Shown here one piece after another: positions 20,565 to 31,414 of a DNA stretch of 64,000 nt. Source of the stretch: Anniella stebbinsi (Eukaryota > Chordata > Lepidosauria > Squamata > Anniellidae); NCBI GenBank assembly GCA_029215795.1, contig JARDYH010000002.1:5957501-6021500 (forward strand). The letters run 5' to 3'. How positions within the stretch are numbered: the stretch's first letter is position 1; each line of letters begins with the position of its first letter. The notes beneath the pieces are model-generated. The model was not told the origin of the DNA and did not search any database. It worked only from the letters and a program-made list of their open reading frames with translations. The position numbers and the translations under genes are program-made.

Positions 20565-21140
20565 TTTCTTTGTGGTGCAGTTCTTTTTTTGGGGGGGGTG
20601 ATTCATACTTGCCCTGGGACTGGGGAGCAGAAGGGACCTAGGGCCACTGGGAGGCTGCACCCCCGGCTTCAGAGGAATCACATCAAGCCAAGGAGGAGCC
20701 CAGCCTGGACCATCCACTGACCAGAGAAGAAGCACTTGCAGGGAGCTTGCTTTCCCCTCCTGCCAAAAAGAACACCCAGATTCAACAGAGAGTTACCCTG
20801 TAGAGACTGCAGGAGTCAGGGGAAAGAACTCGCTGGTTGCATACATCAGCCAAAGGAACAAGAGTTTCATTCAGCAAGAACCTCAGCAAGGGAATAACAG
20901 CCTGGCACAAAGTGCACGTGAATGCTTGCTTATAGCACACCACCTTGTTTTGGCCTTGAAAAACTGATCTCCCTCCTCTTGCTTTCCCCTCCACTCACTT
21001 TCCCTTGTGTCTCTTGTAATGTTGATGTGTAAGCCTAGTGGCAAGGCCTCTCTCTCTCTCTCTCTCTCTCGATATGATTGATTGATTGATTGATCCACTT
21101 CCATCCTGGCCTATCCAAGAGGCTAGCGGAGTGGACACAA
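20565..21140. other. Unclassified; (CT)n and (GATT)n near 21049-21094
   Basis: No gene is supported. A (CT)n tract at about 21049-21070 and a (TGAT)n tract at about 21075-21094 precede the hAT element. Confidence 0.4.
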
Positions 21141-21141
21141 C

Positions 21142-22343
21142 TAGGGATGTCACGGCCATGAAAAGTCATATCGAAATCGGAATCAGAACTTCCGATACGA
21201 TTCTGTATCGTATCGGAAAAATTGGACTTGCCCCGTATCGCTTCGGATCCGATTCTGATACGAAAATAAGACCTCCAATTTTAGAATCGGACGCCATTTT
21301 GAATTATTTTCCCCATAGCCTGGTATTGTGGTACAAAAATGCCTATAACTTTTTTTAAAAAATTTAAAGATAGAAGCATGAAACTTGGCCACATTGCAGA
21401 GTACATTGCAGACAAACTTGACTACATTGCAGGCATGTAGTGGATATGATTTTTTTATTTTAAAAGTTCCATAAATTCCAGCTGTCAAACAGCACCCCCT
21501 CCCCCCCCCACCTTCTCCCCTCTCCGTTTTGGAACTTATGGAACTTTTAAAGTAAAAAAATCATAGCTACTACACGCCTGCACCTATGTTTCTGAAATTT
21601 CTCACACATAAGTACCTCAAACCCTTCTGCAATGTGGCCAAGTTTCATGCTTCTATCTTTAAAGATATAAAGTTAAAGGTGTTTCTTTCCTAATTTTTCC
21701 AAAAAATACCTTGCCACCACATGCTTGAACCTATGTTTCTGAAATTTCTCACACATGACTACCTACATGCCATCTCTAATATGGCCAAGTTTCATGTTTC
21801 TATCGTTAACAATAAAAAAGTTAAAGACATTAATTTCTTACCCCCGGTGCAATCAATTCTTCAAAAATTCCTTGCCACTACATGCCTGGACCTATGTTTC
21901 TGAAATTACACATACATGAGTACCAACATACCATCTGCAATGTGGCCAAGTTTCATGTGTGGCTCTTTAAAAGTAAAAAGGTTAAAGGCATTCCTGGTTC
22001 ATTTTTCAAAACATCACAGCCACAAAATGCCTGTACCTATGTTTCTGAAATTTTTCCCACATAACTACCTCAAACCCATCTGCAACGTGGCCAAGTTTCA
22101 TGCTTCTATCTTAAAAATAAAAAAGTTATAGGCATTTTTGTACCACAAAACTAGGCTAAGGGGAACATCATTCAAAATGGTGTCCAATTCTCCGATTTTA
22201 TCCAATTAAAATCAGACCAAAAAAAATTGTATCAGAAAAAATTGGAGCTCTGATGGACTGTATCGGAATCGTGGATCAGATGCATGAATTCCTCCGATTT
22301 TAATTGGTATCGGACATTGGATCCGGTACAATGCACATCCCTT
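21142..22343. mobile_element. hAT-type foldback element with tandem ~147-bp units and 8-bp TSD
   Basis: GACACAAC flanks both sides (21134-21141 and 22344-22351), a perfect 8-bp TSD. The ends are TAGGGATGTCACGG and, inverted, AAGGGATGTGCATTG. Near both ends are blocks rich in CGATA/TCGGA words. The middle repeats a unit beginning ACCTATGTTTCTGAAATTT at 21582, 21729, 21890 and 22035, each followed by CAATGTGGCCAAGTTTCATG; an inverted unit lies at about 21340-21470. No transposase. Confidence 0.9.
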
Positions 22344-22395
22344 GACACAACAGCCAGGCTCCAAACTGGTCATAGGTGAAGCTAAGACACTAGAG

Positions 22396-23022
22396 CAGCC
22401 ATTCTCCAACCAGATGAGTTGGAGTTGTATCACTTGAGCAATGGCTAAACTGGCCATTTGGAGTTGTAGACCAAGGCCATTTCTACACCGGACTTTGTGT
22501 GTGTGTGGGGGGGGGGATTGCCCCTGGGTGGTCTCTGTGAGTCCAAATGACACACAGGAACTCCAGAGGGCAGGATGGGTGGGCATGGGTTTCCCCTGGG
22601 ATAAGGGATCCCTGGGGAGACTTGATTCTTCCCGCAGTATTGGGAACATCCTGAGACCATGGGAGGTATGGGCGCCGCTCCCACCTGGTGCCCACTTACT
22701 TGCAAGTAAGTGGGTACCAGAAATGGGCACAGAGGGGTTGGGGGCAATTTCGGGGGGTAATTATTTTTTAAAAAATATACTTACATTTCTGATGGAGCGC
22801 AAGTGCACTCTTCGCAGATCGAGGGGGGAAATGGTGGGTGTGGCTTGTGATGAACCAGGAGGAAGCCGGGTTGCCGCACTTCCTAATGTGGATTAGAGTG
22901 ATGATCCCGGAAACAGGTACTTCCAGAATCCTCCCCACTCCCTCCCCACTCCCTCCATCTACACCCTTATGGTGTAGAAAGGTCCCAAAACATCTGGAAG
23001 ACAGCAGGTTGGGAATGACTCC
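22396..23022. mobile_element. Old hAT-like MITE (CTACAACTCC type), split by a GGCC MITE
   Basis: GCCATTCTCCAACCAGATGAG, GGAGTTGTATCACTTGAGC and GGAGTTGTAGACC on the left continue on the right as AACATCTGGAAGACAGCAGG, GTTGGGAATGACT. This is the order of a common reptile repeat whose ends read CAGGGGTGGGG. The interruption is the 511-bp element at 22475-22985. Confidence 0.6.
22475..22985 (-). mobile_element. GGCC-CTACAC MITE, copy 3, with CAA TSD
   Basis: Left GGCCATTTCTACACCGG and right CTACACCCTTATGGTGTAG then AAAGGTCC. CAA lies on both sides (22472-22474 and 22986-22988). Removing the element and one CAA restores GTTGTAGACCAAAACATCTGG, the expected text of the host MITE. Inner palindrome CTTACTTGCAAGTAAG. 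Confidence 0.92.
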
Positions 23023-23024
23023 AC

Positions 23025-24140
23025 TAGACTACTGGGGCCAGAAAGGAACTCTCTCCTGACAACTGGACAACTAAATTTCTCCTGACATCTCATGTAGCAG
23101 ATGGATCAGATGCCCTGAAACGCTACAAGTAAACCTCTGTGTTAGCATCCCCTGGGCATGCCCTTAGTAGAACCATGAATCCCCATGACACAGTTCAATC
23201 TGATGTCTCCAACAACAAGGACAGTCTTGCCATCAGCAATTATAGGTAATCATCTGCCGAGGAGTGACCTTGCTTGATGAAATCTACTGAGCAGTTTTCT
23301 ACAGATGCTGGTGACACATGCTGCTTTTAACAACAATCAGCAAAAATCAATTTCAGAAACATCATGCTCTGGCAGGTTATTTAAGGCCCATTATTTAAAG
23401 CTGCCTTTGCAAAATCTAAACGAAAAACAGCGTGAGTCTTTTTGTTCCATTTAAATGGAATCTTCTAATGAGATTATTTATTTATTTACTTATTTCACTT
23501 TAATTGCATGTTTTCACCCCTCTTTTGTACCTAAACTTGGAGTAATTCTGTGTGTTGAACTGAAATTGCTTCTTTGTATTCCAACAATGCATACATTTGG
23601 GATGGAGCAAATACTGGATGTTCTTGTGCTGTATGTTTCCCTCTTAGTTTTCTTTCTGCTATTACCAGTGCAATGTGTGTGCTCCACACTGGTCTAGTAA
23701 TGCTCCAGATCACTTCCTGGGTAGAAGCATCCAAGTTGTGGGACACTGTTCTCCATGTGTTTGGTCTGGATCCCTCATTACTGGCCTTTAGATGGCTGAT
23801 AAAACCTACTGTTCCAATGAGATTTTAAAGATCAATGCTGCTCTTCGATTTTAGAAGGTTCACCTATTTTGTTACCTGCCTCATTCGTGGAATCCTACAG
23901 TGGTCCCAGATGATGTCTACTTCCACTGATGACCTCTCTATGCTTTCCCACATCTTCTTCCAGCTTTATGTTTTATTTTCTTTCTTACTGCAGAAAATCA
24001 GGTAAGGACAAAAAGATGGAATAATGGCACGAGCTGTTAATAATGTTAAGGATGAAAAGATGGAATAATAATGCAAAACTTCTCAGTCTGGAAGCAGCTG
24101 AAACCTAAATGAGGGATGTCCACATTCAACGGAATTCCAT
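23025..24140. other. No gene recognised
   Basis: Unclassified sequence; about 23280-23450 is AT-rich and looks like non-repetitive DNA. The open frames at 23455-23697 and 23574-23828 have no recognised domain. Confidence 0.35.
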
Positions 24141-24149
24141 GTTCTGTAT

Positions 24150-24462
24150 GATTCACTTTGCATTTGCTAGTCAAGCTGTGAGATTTTCCCCAAACTCTGG
24201 GATCTGTTTTTGCACCACAGGTGCAAATTTCCAAAACTCCACTGGTTTTGGAAATTTTGCAGATTTCTAAGGAATTGGAGCAAATTTCAGCTGAATTTGT
24301 GCAAATTTGACCAAATTGCTCACATTCTGCTGTGATTTGCTTATGTTGTTCAGAAATTTGCAGAAATTGCTCAGAAATTCCCACAAATTGCAGAACCTGC
24401 AAATAAATGCACAAATTGCTCAGAGAAATCCGCAAACTTATCCGACTTGCTGGAGATTGTAG
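24150..24462. repeat. hAT-related fragment with dense GCAAATTT motifs
   Basis: CAAATTT/AAATTTG words occur at roughly 20-30 base spacing from 24224 to 24420 (GCAAATTTCC, GAGCAAATTTCAGC, GTGCAAATTTGACC, GAAATTTGCAG, CACAAATTGC). The same words occur at 6940-7080. The 129-residue minus frame here is a translation of this periodic pattern. Confidence 0.45.
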
Positions 24463-24464
24463 GC

Positions 24465-25875
24465 CATAGCTGAAACCAAAATGAAGTATGTGTCAGGGGA
24501 GGGGCAAACTAAAGAAAACATATGGAACTCCATCCCCCAAATGAATTTCTCCAACAGGCCTCACCTAAATCTATATGCCTGAACTGCTTGCATATTCTAA
24601 ACTAGTTTAGTCCTACCTTGGGTTGTGTGAACTCCCTGCACCTTGTTCTGCCCCACCGAGTTGTGCTGTCCCCACTTGCTGGATCCTCGTAAGTGGGTGA
24701 GTCAAGCCACCCGATCATCTGTGGAAATCCAGGGAGAACTCCTGGTTTCCTGGCCTTGCTTGTTTTGCAGAAATGAGTCCCTGCTCCTGAGAGAGGGAAG
24801 GAAACATTTCCACAAAATCTACAGGGTCGGCCAATTGAGCGCCGGCTCTTTGGTGCCAATGTTTCCTTCTCCCTGAAGGAAAATACTTGGAAAATACTTT
24901 CCACCCTTTTCCAGCTATTTATAATTTTATTAAACATTACACTTTCCCACTTTAATTATTATTATCATTTTAAAAAAACTAAACTAAAAAGTAGGAAAGC
25001 CAAATATATCTGCAATGGATTCAAATGATTTTGTATTTCTATGAATCTGTTCCACAGGTTTCATAACCGAGCAGCTTTTTCTGAGTCTCACAGATTCCAC
25101 TGACCTGCAGAACATTTATTTTAACACGTTTAGTACAAATTTAGTACAAAAATACAAATGATCCTTGGAAATAAACTAATAGATCTGTCATTAAAACACA
25201 CACACACACACAGAGGATTTCATATATCTCTGATCTCTGTTCGGCCTCTCTTCTGCTTCTGCTATAAGCGATATTTCTTTGATGTTCATTGATTGTACGC
25301 TGAGCTAGGTGAAAAAAAGGAAAATGCTATATGCCAACAAAAGTTCTGTAAACTGTGGTGAAACTCTTTGCATGTGTTTTCTTAGGGGGTGTTGAAATCT
25401 GAATTCATCAATGAGCAAATGGTGAAGTGAAAGACGCCCGACAACCCATGAAACACAAACAAAATGGATTTTGCAACCTCCATATATCCATACTAAAAAG
25501 TATCCAAATTCAACCGCTTCAGAATCAGGCAGGTGTTATATCAAATAAAGTTCTTCATGCTTCAAACCCTTCACTCTCTGTGCCACTCATGTTCTGTCTC
25601 TGTATTGTTAATGCTGAGTCACTTCCTGTCTGCTATGTCAACTCTTCTATCTAGTTCCACATCAATGGGTACAACATGGATACAAAATGGCGCCTTTACC
25701 CTTTTCCCTTGCTCCTACACCTTGGGGAAGTTTAATTGTCCTTTTAAAGAAAGCTTCACACTGAGCCCAGCCTTCAGCCTGCGACTTCCAACATGGCTGT
25801 TGTCCATGCTGGCAGGGGATGACGGTAGCTGCTGTTCGAAATGTCTGGGTGGAAGCCAGGTTGGAAAAGGCTGCA
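24465..25875. other. No gene recognised; (CA)n near 25197-25211
   Basis: Unclassified sequence with a short (CA)n tract. The open frames at 24602-24937 (minus) and 25533-25901 (plus) lack recognisable domains. Confidence 0.35.
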
Positions 25876-25879
25876 ATAG

Positions 25880-26590
25880 CCCAAATGTGGCTGGACTGTG
25901 AGGCTGAAATCCAATCATCCATGCTTTGCCAACTTGGTGCCGTGCATATGTTCTGATCTTCAACTCCCATCAATTCCAGTCAACACTGACTGTTTCTACA
26001 CTGGCCTGTTTACCTGGAACTGTCCCTGGGTAGTCCCTGTGCATGCAAATAACACGAAGGGACACCCGGGGTGGGGGGATGGGCACAGGTTTTCCCCGGG
26101 ATAAGAGAACCCTGGAAAAACCCGATTCTTCCCACGATTCGGGGGACATCCCGAGACCACAGGAGGTATGGGCGGCCATCCCGTGTGGTGCCTGCTTACT
26201 CTTGAGTAAGCGGGCACCAGAAATAGGCACAGAGCCGCACGTCACAGCTCCATGCCCATCAGGGGAGTGGGGCAAGTTCTCCATCCCCAGGGTGGCGGAG
26301 GAACCCCCCGGGATTTTGGGCGGGATTTTTCATTTTCACTTACCTCTTTTAATTGGAGCACAAGTGTGCTCTTCGCGGATCCTCAACAAAAATGATGTGC
26401 ACGGCATGCGACAGCCCAGGAGGAAGCCAGGTTGTCACACTTCCTCATATGGACTATAGCGAGGATCCCAGGAGCAGCTACTTCCGGGACCATTTCCTCT
26501 CCCTCCCTCTACACCTATATGGTGTAGAAACAGCCACAGACAATGGTCAGAAATGCTGGTAATTGTTGGCAAGGTGGGGTTTGGGAAGAT
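25880..26590. mobile_element. Old hAT-like MITE (CTACAACTCC type), split by a GGCC MITE
   Basis: The left part ends in TTCAACTCCCATCAATTCCAG and GTCAACACT. The right part resumes with ACAGACAATGGTCAGAAATGC and TGTTGGCAAGGTGGGG. Both belong to the same repeat type as 22396-23022. Confidence 0.5.
25988..26535 (-). mobile_element. GGCC-CTACAC MITE, copy 4
   Basis: Left GACTGTTTCTACACTGG, right CTACACCTATATGGTGTAG then AAACAGCC. The flanks ACT and ACA differ at one base, compatible with a mutated 3-bp TSD. The inner palindrome CTTACTCTTGAGTAAG and the block GGGCACCAGAAATAGGCACAG match copies 2 and 3. Confidence 0.88.
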
Positions 26591-26594
26591 TGTT

Positions 26595-26675
26595 TTACCT
26601 ATTCACCTGGGAATAAGCTTCACTGAAATCAATGGGGCTTACTTATGAGGAGACATGCAAAGGATTGTGCTTTCA
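26595..26675 (+). repeat. Unclassified dispersed repeat (as 6440-6528)
   Basis: CCTGGGAATAAGCTTCACTGA, AATCAATGGGGCTTACTTATG and GACATGCAAAGGATTG match the common reptile repeat pattern. Confidence 0.5.
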
Positions 26676-26679
26676 TGTG

Positions 26680-27455
26680 GCTAAAGTTATAACCACTATC
26701 AGCAAAAATAAAGAATACTTGGCATTCACCACGGGTTATACATGATAATGAGACAGAGGCAAGTTTACTCAGTCTGCAATTACAGGAAGGGGGGGCTTTC
26801 TGATAATGAAATAGTCTTGTTCACATTCTTTGCAAGAGACAAGCAGAAGTTAAAAATAATTAAGCAGGCTGAAAGGCATCTCTGGAAACTCAGAATGAAT
26901 CACGGTGTTCAAAAGCTCCCTCTGCATTCGTCCTTTGCTTTCAAATGTTCTTATTTACATATAGCCTACTTTTAGAGTGGAGACCTTTTAAAAACATCAA
27001 TAGGTCAATAAATCCATGCCTTTAATAGGGATGTACTTTTGTCCACTCTTTTACAAGGGGAGGTGTTTCATTATACACTGCCTGGGATTTGCTATAAACC
27101 GCTGTACACAAAATGTTTACACCGCATTGATTGGCTCCCCCAACACGTTTGATGATCAGGACATGCAAAAGGGATGTTTTTCAAGGTTTGCAAGGTCAAT
27201 AGCCGGCCTGCTTTGCTTCGCTCGGATATAAAGGACCAGTTCTGCCCTGCTCCTCCTTCCTTCTCTAAGCTCGCATCACTCAGGCAGATGAAGGCTCAAA
27301 ATGTCTGCCAATTCACAGCTCTTCCTGTACCAGCCCAGAATAGCAAGAAGGAAACAAGGGCTTTCCATCTGCTGGAACTCCCTTGCTTATGGGCTGCAAC
27401 TGGAATATACCCACCTCCCCGGCTATTCTCTTCATGACCATATACGCCTCCCTTA
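26680..27455. other. No gene recognised
   Basis: Unclassified sequence. Frames at 27016-27231 and 27174-27437 show no known domain. Confidence 0.35.
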
Positions 27456-27459
27456 CACC

Positions 27460-27585
27460 CAGGCAGGATCTACACTACTGCTTTAGAATGGTATTGATTC
27501 ACTGACAACTGCTGGGGCCCATGACACATTTCATATGCTATTTTCAAACTGCTTTCAGAGTGTTATACCCTGTTGCTTAGAGTGG
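27460..27585. repeat. Fragment of the GGCCTAATC MITE family
   Basis: GGATCTACACTACTGCTTTAG, CACTGACAACTGCTGGGGCCC and TTTCAGAGTGTTATACCC match 28775-28870 of the split element at 28705-29155. Confidence 0.7.
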
Positions 27586-27685
27586 ATCTGGCCACGTCAG
27601 ACCACTGTTCCATTGAGCCAAGACACCTGCTTCCAAACAGACTTTTCTCTCTGGTCAGGGATGGCTGAGGATGTATTCAAACTTT

Positions 27686-28042
27686 GGGCACATTTACGTC
27701 TATGGGCTTTCCAGGACAGTGGGGAGGATCTCGGTCTTTCCGGCTTCCGGGATCCTCCCCCAGCATCCAAACACCAGTGTGATGTCCCAGAAGGAAAGAG
27801 GGACATCCGGCATGGTGCTATTCAAGGGCAAGGGGAGGACCCGGGAGCGCATGCGCCACACTGCCTGCGGTCCTTGGGGTTGTTCCAGGACTGCTGGAAA
27901 AATCAAGATAAAAATAGTCCCAGTTATCCCGGGACAACTGAGAGGTCGTCCCCGGTTGACCCCAGGATTCCCTTTGTGTCATATGGACACATATGGACAA
28001 CTCGAGACGACTCCAGGATAAATGGCTGGTGTAGACATGATC
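27686..28042 (+). mobile_element. GGCC-CTACAC MITE, copy 5, shortened
   Basis: The left end GGGCACATTTACGTC is decayed. The inner landmarks GGATCCTCCCCCAGCATCC, AGTGTGATGTCCCAGAAGG and AGTTATCCCGGGACAA are shared with the copies at 46532 and 59905. The right end is GGTGTAGACATGATC. About 357 bp, so an inner part is missing. Non-coding despite a 228-codon frame through it (27535-28221). Confidence 0.75.
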
Positions 28043-28149
28043 TCTGCTTTTGTGTGCAAAACATGCCAGCATGCCCATTCAAAGCTCCAAACGCAAGCAC
28101 AGACACTCATCCACTGAAAATATTTGTAAATTGTCGAAGGTGTGCTCAC

Positions 28150-28400
28150 GTTCATCTCTTTCCCGATTCCCAGTTCGATTTGTGTGACTTTCCTCCGTAC
28201 ACTGAATCCGACCCATATTAGCCTATGGAGGAACATTTGGGGAAACTGGCACAGATCTCCCATCAATCAATGCTCAATTTGCACACATTTCCTGTTTTCA
28301 CGGAGTGAGCAGCAATCTCAAACTAGGGGTATGCAATGACTCGGTTCTGAAAGCTGAATCTGAGTTGGGACCAGGTTGGGCAGCCTCAGAAATCACCTTT
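28150..28400. repeat. hAT-related fragments
   Basis: CCGATTCCCAGTTCGATTTGT, AATTTGCACACATTTCC and an isolated left-type end TAGGGGTATGCAATGAC (from 28325) belong to the TAGGGATG group. No right end is present. Confidence 0.4.
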
Positions 28401-28529
28401 TCCAGTCACCATAGTTTAGAGGAGTAGTTCTACAGCAGCCAGAGCGCTAGGGAGAACATCAAACCTGGGAATTCCTGTGCAAGATTGCATGCCTATCTGG
28501 CTTTTGAGTTAAATCTATCTCCCTGTGAC

Positions 28530-28704
28530 ATCTGAATCCAGAGAGGCTGTGCAAGTCCTCAATCAGGACCAAGGTGCATTACTGGGCTGGATGAGGGTCA
28601 ATAAACTGAAACTGAATCCTGGCAAAGTGGAAGCCCTGTGTGTGAGTGGTTCTCAGTTCTGGGTGGGGTTGTACTCCCCCTGGAAGATCAGGTTTGTAGT
28701 CTGG
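28530..28704 (+). mobile_element. L2-like LINE, lineage C, left piece of a split copy
   Basis: Translation gives GWMRVNKLKLNPGKVEALCV, the block after the YADD motif, then SPWKIRFVVW. The frame breaks off where the MITE 28705-29155 is inserted and continues at 29156. Confidence 0.85.
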
Positions 28705-28866
28705 GGCCTAATCCACACTAAGCAGAATATTGCACTATGAAAGTGGTATGAAAGCGGTATATAAAAGGCAGGAGCCACACTACTGCTTTATAGCGGTATC
28801 GAAGTGCACTGACAACTGTTGGGGCCCATTGACACATACCATATACTGCTTTCATACCGCTTTCAT

Positions 28867-28911
<45 letters not shown>

Positions 28912-29155
28912 TCTTATCTGCCTCTCTCTCCGGATCGAGGCGGGGAACAACTTCAACACCAACAATATAAAATACAATATGCAATACATAAACTGATAAA
29001 AATGCGTATAAAATTAATACATCATTAAAATCAACAAAGTCTTAAAATTCGACTGGGTAGGCCTGCCAGAAAAGAACAGTCTACATATCTTGCTTGGTGT
29101 GGCTCCTGCCTTTTATATGCCAGTTTCAGATGTCCTGCGTCATGTAGATTAGGCC
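28705..29155. mobile_element. GGCCTAATC MITE inserted in an L2 ORF
   Basis: Ends GGCCTAATCCACACTA and, inverted, GGCCTAATCTACATGA. The flanks TGG (28702-28704) and CGG (29156-29158) would be a 3-bp TSD with one change: joining the LINE with a single TGG restores the expected Ser-Leu-Gly-Ile block of L2. The inside holds GGTATATAAAAGGCAGGAGCC and its inverse near the right end. It is interrupted by a younger lineage-A LINE tail (28868-29085). Confidence 0.85.
28868..29085 (-). mobile_element. L2-like LINE, lineage A, tail, antisense
   Basis: (ATT)n at 28872-28912, then TATCTGCCTCTCTCTCCGG and GATCGAGGCGGGGAACAAC, the inverse of the lineage-A tail, ending in the inverse of the last codons (CTGGGTAGGCCTGCCAGAAA). 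It is the innermost and youngest layer of this nest. Confidence 0.88.
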
Positions 29156-29523
29156 CGGGAATATTCCTAGATCCATCATTGCCACTGGAGGTCCAAACAG
29201 TCATGGTGGTTTGGAGTGCCATTGACCAAGGTTTGCCAATTATGGCCTTGCCTGGACAGGGTTTGCTTGGCCAGATCAGGAGAGTTGCTAGTAACTTCAA
29301 GACTGGATTACCACAATGTGCTCTATGTGTGGCTACCAATAAGGCTGCTCTGGAAACTGGCGCAGCAGCTCAGCTGTTGACAGGAGCTGCCCCCTTCCAG
29401 ACTGCAAATCCTTTGTTCAGGGAACTGCACTGGCTGCCTATTCACTACCAGGCCAGGTTTAAGGTTCTAGTACTAGTGTACTAAGCCCTAAGCAACTGGG
29501 GACCAGGATCCCTGAGAGAGCAT
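29156..29523 (+). mobile_element. L2-like LINE, lineage C, right piece of the split copy
   Basis: Continues the ORF with GIFLDPSLPLEVQ, then shifted frames with QLLTGAAPFQTANPLFREL and HWLPIHYQARFKVLVLVY. It ends where the hAT element at 29532 begins. Frameshifts and stops show it is dead. Confidence 0.85.
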
Positions 29524-29531
29524 GTTCCTGG

Positions 29532-30926
29532 TATGCCTGTGCACAGATCAGGATCCAGATCCCCAATCCGGATAGAATCGACCTAATCCAAATCATACAG
29601 ATCCAGATCTGAATCTGTAATCCAGATCTCCAGATCAATACAGATCAAATTGGATCGAGCCGGATCTATTTGGATTGATCCGGAGATCCGGGCACCATTT
29701 TAGTTGTTTTACATCCATTGATTTGCATGAGGGGGGGAAGGGCTATAACTTCTTTATTTTAAAAGATATAAAGTTGAAACTTGGGGACATTGCACATGGA
29801 GTGGAGATACAAATGTGTGGGAAATTCCAGAAACATTGGTAAATGTGTGTAGTGGCTATTAATTTTTGAAAAAAATGATCAGGAAGTGCTTATAACTTCT
29901 TTATTTTAAAAAAATATGCCACGGATCTATTGCTTACTTGTGCAATGTGCCAGCACAGAGCACTCTGCCTGCCTCTGCCTGCCTTCCTGATTATTATTAT
30001 TATTAGTAGTAGTAGTAGTAGTAGTATTTCTATTATTATTTTTGACTGGCTGTGCTTACTATTCAGTTACTGAACTCTGAAGGAAGGAAGCCGAAGCATC
30101 TCTCACTGCCTATGTTTTCCGAACCAATGTGCCCGCCTTGCTGGGCCAGTGTGCGTTTTTGGCTTGAAAATCGAGACAAACTTTGTCTCACTGACGTGTG
30201 CTCCCATTGCAGACTGCTGTCTGTGTCTGTGGCTGCCTGTACCTAAGCACCTGCACATTGCACAGTTGTCCAATATTTACTGGTCTGGTTTGTTTGTATC
30301 TTGAAAAATAAGGAAGTTACTAGCACTTGTGTATTGCCTTGACAATCACCTTTTTAAAAATTACTTGCGATTAAACACATGCACCTATGTTTCTGTAATT
30401 TGGCACACATGAGTACCTCCAGTCTATGTGCACTGTGGCCAACTGTCATGTATGTAACTTGAAACATAAAAAAGTTATAGCACTTTGGAAAATCACATTT
30501 CTAAACATTAATAACCACTACATGCATGTACCAACGTTTTCTGGAACTTCCCACACATGACTACCTCCATGTGCAATGTCCCCAAGTTTGAACTTTATAT
30601 CTTTAAAAAATAAATAAGTTATAAGCACTTACTGATCATTTTTTTCAAAAATTAATTGCCACTACACACATGCACCTATGTTTCTGAAATTTCACACACG
30701 TGACTACCTACTTCCCATCTGCAATGTCCCCAAGTTTCAAGTTTATATCTTTAAAAATAAAGAAGGTATAGCCCTTCCCCCCATGCAAACCTATGGCTTA
30801 AAAAATACCTAAAATGGCGTCTGGATCTCAATCTGGAGATCCGGATCAGATCTGGATCATACAGATCCAGATCAGGCTGATTCGGATCATTCAAATCCAG
30901 ATCGGAGAGGTCCGTGCACAGCCCTA
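29532..30926. mobile_element. hAT-type foldback element, largest copy, 8-bp TSD
   Basis: GTTCCTGG flanks both sides (29524-29531 and 30927-30934). Ends are TATGCCTGTGCACAGATC on the left and, inverted, TAGGGCTGTGCACGGACC. Both sides have GATCCAGATC-rich blocks. On the left, units with ATAACTTCTTTATTTTAAAA run in one direction; on the right, units beginning ACCTATGTTTCTGTAATTT at 30383, 30530 and 30674 run in the other. A central region of about 29940-30330 has other content, including CTGCCTGCCTTCCTGATTATT. 1395 bp, no transposase. Confidence 0.92.
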
Positions 30927-30934
30927 GTTCCTGG

Positions 30935-31411
30935 TAGCTCCACATGGACCTATGTGGAACCACCAGGAAAACAGCTTCCCTGCCTGTCAGCCTCCACTTA
31001 CAGCCACTAGGACCTGGGATGCAGAGCACACTATGGATTTTTATATAGTCACCCACAGAACTGGCATGGCCCTGTCTTTAGTTCTGTGAATTGGAAGGAA
31101 TAGCTGCTGATACTTAGGCTCAGGGCTGAAGTGCTGGAATCATCCTGGGCCTTGAATTATGTGCTATGGAAGTCCACCTGCAAGTAGGGAAGGGCAAACT
31201 CACTGTAGCCTACCACTCATGTCACTTCTCAGGCCTCCGCCAGCCACCTGTTCCTGCTCTCCAGATATGATGAGCCACCAGATGATGCGCGGATGCCCAG
31301 CAAGCGGCAAGGACTGTCCCCTCCCACGTGAAGCCACCATTTTGCATAAAAATGGCAGCTCAGCCTTTGGGTTGCCATAAAGGGACCATTTATGCACAAT
31401 TAAAGGCACAG
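30935..31411. other. No feature recognised
   Basis: Unclassified sequence between the hAT copy and a MITE. Confidence 0.35.
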
Positions 31412-31414
31412 CAA

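Noticed and set aside
27535..28221. 228-codon plus-strand frame
   Set aside because: It crosses a GGCC-family MITE and a hAT-related fragment, and no domain is recognisable.
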